A stretch of DNA of 64,000 nt from Lutibacter sp. (GTDB lineage: Bacteria > Bacteroidota > Bacteroidia > Flavobacteriales > Flavobacteriaceae): contig JAUXPH010000015.1 of assembly GCA_030683995.1 (NCBI GenBank), forward strand, positions 208,416 to 272,415, in the 5' to 3' direction. Below, in pieces: positions 61,213 through 64,000 of the stretch (its first letter is position 1; the number at the start of each line of letters is the position of its first letter). Position numbers and translations under genes: made by a program. Below the pieces are notes generated by a model. The model worked only from the letters and a program-made list of their open reading frames with translations. It had not been told where the DNA came from and did no database searches.

Positions 61213-62535
61213 CTATTTCCCTATCTGATAATACTCAAATCCTTTTTCTTCGAGGTTAAAAATATTGTATTGGTTGCGGCCGTCGAAAATGACAGGGGTT
61301 TTTAATAATTTGTTTATTTCTTCAAAATCGGGGGAACGGAATTCTTTCCATTCGGTGAGCAGTACCATCGCATCTGCATTTTTTAAGGCCTCGTATTTTG
61401 AAGATACATAGGTTACATTTTCCACCTCTTTTAGATAGAATTCTTTAGCCTCTCCCATCGCTTTTGGGTCGTAAGCCTGAATTTTAGCGCCTCTTTTTAC
61501 CAATTCTTTGATCACATAAATGGCTGGGGCTTCTCGCATATCATCGGTTCCAGGCTTGAAGGCCAGTCCCCAGATGCCAAACGTTTTTCCGGATAAATCT
61601 TCTCCAAAACGTTTCACTATTTTATGGGCAATCACCAATTTTTGGGCATCGTTCACTTCTTCCACCGAGGTGATTACTTTTGGATGGTATTGATGTTCTT
61701 CCGCAATTTTCATCAAGGCTTTTACGTCTTTCGGAAAACAAGAGCCTCCGTAACCGCAGCCGGGATAAATGAATCCGTAGCCAATTCTGCTGTCGGATCC
61801 GATACCTATTCGCACCTGATTGGCGTCGGCACCCACTTTTTCACAAATATTGGCGATTTCATTCATAAAGGAAATCTTGGTGGCCAACATGGCGTTTGCG
61901 GCGTATTTGGTCATTTCCGCAGAACGGACGTCCATCACGATAAAACGTTCGTGCGACATCGAAAATGGCGCGTACAACTGTTTCATTTTTTCTATGGCGT
62001 AGTCGCTGTCGGATCCTATGACTACCCGGTCGGGTTTCATAAAATCGATAATGGCAGCGCCTTCTTTCAGGAATTCAGGGTTTGAAACCACGTCAAATTC
62101 TATGTTTGCCTTTCTTTTGTCCAATGCTTTTTGGATGGTTGCTTTTACCTTGTCGGCAGTTCCTATGGGCACGGTAGATTTGTCGACCACCACCAAACGT
62201 TTTTGCATATTTTCCCCGATGGATTTGGCCACTGCCAACACATATTGAAGATCGGCTGAGCCATCATCACCCATTGGGGTGCCAACGGCGATAAATACGA
62301 TTTCGGTGTTTTTAATGGCTTGCTCAAAATTGGTGGTGAAAAAAAGGTTGCCATCTGTCACGTTTTTTAACACCATAGGCTCTAAGCCCGGTTCATAAAT
62401 TGGGATGATTCCTTTGTTCAGGTTTTGTATTTTGTTGGTGTTTATGTCTACGCAGGTTACTTTATTTCCCATTTCCGAGAAACAGGTTCCTGAAACCAAT
62501 CCAACGTATCCGGTGCCTATTACTGCTATGTTCAT
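61213..62535 (-). CDS. ugd: UDP-glucose 6-dehydrogenase
   Basis: 440 aa. NAD motif AVIGTGYVGLVSGTCFSEMG, the catalytic Cys in GYGGSCFPKDVKAL and FKPGTDDMREAPAIYV. Makes UDP-glucuronic acid for a uronic residue of the polysaccharide. Monocistronic, flanked on both sides by remnants. The preceding 60 bp contain a short TCTGCG-like ACGCGGATTCCACGG piece. Confidence 0.94.
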   Translation of the reverse strand: MNIAVIGTGYVGLVSGTCFSEMGNKVTCVDINTNKIQNLNKGIIPIYEPGLEPMVLKNVTDGNLFFTTNFEQAIKNTEIVFIAVGTPMGDDGSADLQYVLAVAKSIGENMQKRLVVVDKSTVPIGTADKVKATIQKALDKRKANIEFDVVSNPEFLKEGAAIIDFMKPDRVVIGSDSDYAIEKMKQLYAPFSMSHERFIVMDVRSAEMTKYAANAMLATKISFMNEIANICEKVGADANQVRIGIGSDSRIGYGFIYPGCGYGGSCFPKDVKALMKIAEEHQYHPKVITSVEEVNDAQKLVIAHKIVKRFGEDLSGKTFGIWGLAFKPGTDDMREAPAIYVIKELVKRGAKIQAYDPKAMGEAKEFYLKEVENVTYVSSKYEALKNADAMVLLTEWKEFRSPDFEEINKLLKTPVIFDGRNQYNIFNLEEKGFEYYQIGK

Positions 62536-62595
62536 TTTTTATTTAATTTTTAATTAACGCGGATTCCACGGATTAGCGCGGATTGCGCTGATTTT

Positions 62596-62862
62596 TTATT
62601 TTGTGTTGATGAATCTTTTCCACGTTAAGCTGGATTGTCCAAAATTGATGAGTAATCCAACGGGATAATTTGTTGATTTAAGGTAATTGATGGTTTGGGC
62701 TTCGGTGTCTTTATGTAAAAATGAAGCCGCTTTTATTTCAATCACTATTTTATCGAAACAGATAAAGTCGGCTATAAAATATTTTTTCAAAGGCACTTCA
62801 TTATAATAGACCTGAAGTTTCTTTCTGCTGTCAAAATTCACTTTCTGTGTTTCTATATTAAT
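62596..62862 (-). pseudogene. C-terminal fragment of a GxxExxY-type protein
   Basis: LQVYYNEVPLKKYFIADFI, DKIVIEIKAASFLHKDTEAQ and YPVGLLINFGQ match the C-terminal two thirds of the GxxExxY family; the N-terminal GxxExxY block itself is missing. The frame upstream runs into a stop (TAA) and the first M in the track is GTG. It is not from the same subfamily as the intact 32768-33145 gene. Confidence 0.75.
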
Positions 62863-62982
62863 TGTTAACTAATAACAAAGTCAATAACTCATTTTATATT
62901 TCCTTTCTTTTTCCATTGATGAAAAAGAAACAAAAAATCTAGTCTACTGATCTTTTTCTGTAAAATGAATTGAACTTTTGCC

Positions 62983-63042
62983 AACGCGCCGGCTGGCTCG
63001 ATCCCTAAAAACAGCCACTGGCTGTTTTCTTTACGCTCTGCC
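62983..63042. repeat. Hairpin repeat H (CAGCC-ACT-GGCTG version)
   Basis: ACGCGCCGGCTGGCTCGATCCC, AACAGCC-ACT-GGCTGTT hairpin, TTACGCTCTGCC, followed by CACCCAGACCGCC and the AACGCTAAAAATTTCAATATTTTACGACG tail, the same order of modules as at 28088-28260. Confidence 0.85.
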
Positions 63043-63181
63043 CCACCCAGACCGCCTTCCCTGCCGCTTCACCCAGCGCTTGGCTCTTTGGGTTGCTTCA
63101 TCGGCCAACGCTAAAAATTTCAATATTTTACGACGAAAAATATCATAGGACGGTTTCTTTTGTTTTGGGGTTTTAATTTAT

Positions 63182-63420
63182 GAGGTCCTGAAATCGGAGA
63201 TTCACGAACTCCAAAAAAATAAAAGTGGTGAGTAAACAAGCCGGCCTGCGGGCGAGGCAGGTTCAGGATGACGCGGTTATTATTGTAATTTGATTTGTTT
63301 GTTTTTGGATTCATTTCATGAGGTCCTGAAATCGGAGATTCACGAACTCCAAAAAAATAAAAGTGGTGAGTAAATAAATTCAGGATGACGTACTGAAACA
63401 AGTTCAGGATGACGGTTTCA
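63182..63420. repeat. CCTGAA...TTCAGG palindromes with a nested ~43-nt insert
   Basis: GAGGTCCTGAAA, then a 43-nt insert (TCGGAGATTCACGAACTCC ... GAGTAAA), then CAAG/TAAA and TTCAGGATGACG, at about 63182 and 63318, and once more at about 63742. The uninterrupted form CCTGAAACAAGTTCAGG occurs at about 63393, 19286 and 23400. In the first copy a GC-rich palindrome (63241-63261) is added before TTCAGG. The rest of 63420-64000 shows only dispersed repeats. Confidence 0.8.
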
Positions 63421-64000
63421 ATATTTAACAACGAAAAAACTTTATTTCTTAAAAGTGATTGGCAATCTAATTATGTTTCTGTTCATTTTCTTTGCTTGCC
63501 CAAAGAAAACGAACCAAAAGAAAAGGCACTTTCTCGTCAGGTATTTTTTAAAGATCGATTGAAAAAATCGCTCTTTAAAAACCATATTTCAAAAGCTAAA
63601 TTTTCTCCAAGGCTTCAAAAATTTTTAACGCTTTTGAAATATTATACTTACGATAAAGGGTTTGTGATTTGAGTGAATTTGAGTTTTCTGTTTTAAAATT
63701 ATCAATTGAATCGTTGGCCAGGATGTTTTTGGGTTCTTTTCATGAGGTCCTGAAATCGGAGATTCACGAAGTCTAAAAAAATTAAATATGGTGAGTAAAT
63801 AAATTCAGGATGACGCGGTTATTATTGTAATTTGAGTTTTGTGTTTTAAAATTGATAACAGCATATTTGGAACTCCATCTATTTTGTTTTGTTCTTTTTT
63901 TCATTGCCAAAAAAAGAACCAAAAAAGGCTAGTCTGATGATTTTTTTCTGTAAAATGTATTGAATTTTTTTATCCCCAGCATCCAGACCGCCTCTGCCAA

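Noticed and set aside
63120-63431. 103-aa minus-strand ORF with repeated YFFGVRESPISGPHE
   Set aside because: Translation of the duplicated CCTGAA/GGAGATTCACGAACTCC repeats, not a protein gene.
63409-63672. 87-aa plus-strand ORF (MTVSIFNNEKTLFLKSDW...)
   Set aside because: Built from dispersed repeat sequence (ATTGCCCAAAGAAAACGAACC type), no family resemblance, basic low-complexity ending.
1-64000. tRNA or rRNA genes
   Set aside because: No cloverleaf-like T-loop (GGTTCGAnTCC) or rRNA core sequence noticed on either strand by reading; a dedicated tRNA scan was not possible.

Overview
The window looks like a chromosomal stretch of a member of the Bacteroidota, most likely Flavobacteriaceae (Flavobacterium-like). 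Evidence: AT-rich DNA; several start-proximal -7 boxes of the Bacteroidota type TAnnTTTG; little Shine-Dalgarno signal; the pheA-aminotransferase-tyrA-DAHP synthase/chorismate mutase gene order; a Wzi/PHP-phosphatase/Wza/Wzc export set; and many short dispersed intergenic repeats. No tRNA, rRNA or CRISPR array was seen. Family names below come from reading the translated ORFs; no search was run.

Layout. 1-4.4 kb: housekeeping genes (partial gene, DUF2797, GH3-family protein, polyprenyl synthetase) and a 123-bp tandem repeat. 4.5-8.8 kb: aromatic amino acid operon on the minus strand, preceded by a promoter, a 20-residue leader peptide containing FYFYFYF and an intrinsic terminator, which together look like a ribosome-mediated attenuator. 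9-17.7 kb: export and assembly machinery (Wzi and the PHP tyrosine phosphatase on plus; Wzc, Wza and a PglF/CapD-type dehydratase on minus). 17.8-29 kb: a repeat-rich accessory zone with a PglE-like aminotransferase, two initiating sugar transferases (plus a 3' fragment of one), a DUF4143 ATPase, two GIY-YIG genes, three toxin-antitoxin loci (one with a decayed toxin), epimerase fragments, a probable 162-bp MITE and several families of palindromic elements.

29.3-36.7 kb: genes for UDP-N-acetyl-L-fucosamine (FnlA, FnlB and FnlC homologues), a WbuB-like glycosyltransferase and an epimerase, with spacers filled by a TCTGCG-rich repeat. 36.7-55 kb: a compact minus-strand run with glycosyltransferases, a polysaccharide deacetylase, an acyltransferase, a Wzy-like polymerase, a Wzx flippase and a nonulosonic-acid set (PseC, AKR, SDR, SpsF-like cytidylyltransferase, GNAT, SDR, metallophosphoesterase, ATP-grasp, PseI). 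No PseG and no separate PseB are visible. 55-64 kb: GDP-L-fucose synthesis (gmd, fcl), a phosphomannose-isomerase-type cupin, a nucleotidyltransferase, HigBA, UDP-glucose dehydrogenase and several gene remnants.

Together the genes describe a Wzx/Wzy-type surface polysaccharide locus whose repeat unit probably contains L-FucNAc, L-fucose, a uronic acid and a pseudaminic-acid-like sugar. Its flanks show repeated partial duplication of 3' gene ends, insertion of toxin-antitoxin modules and nested insertion of tiny palindromic elements. The strongest non-routine signals are the Phe/Tyr leader attenuator, the hairpin repeat family with covarying arms, the nested palindrome/MITE insertions, and the incomplete Pse pathway carrying a phosphoesterase and an ATP-grasp protein.
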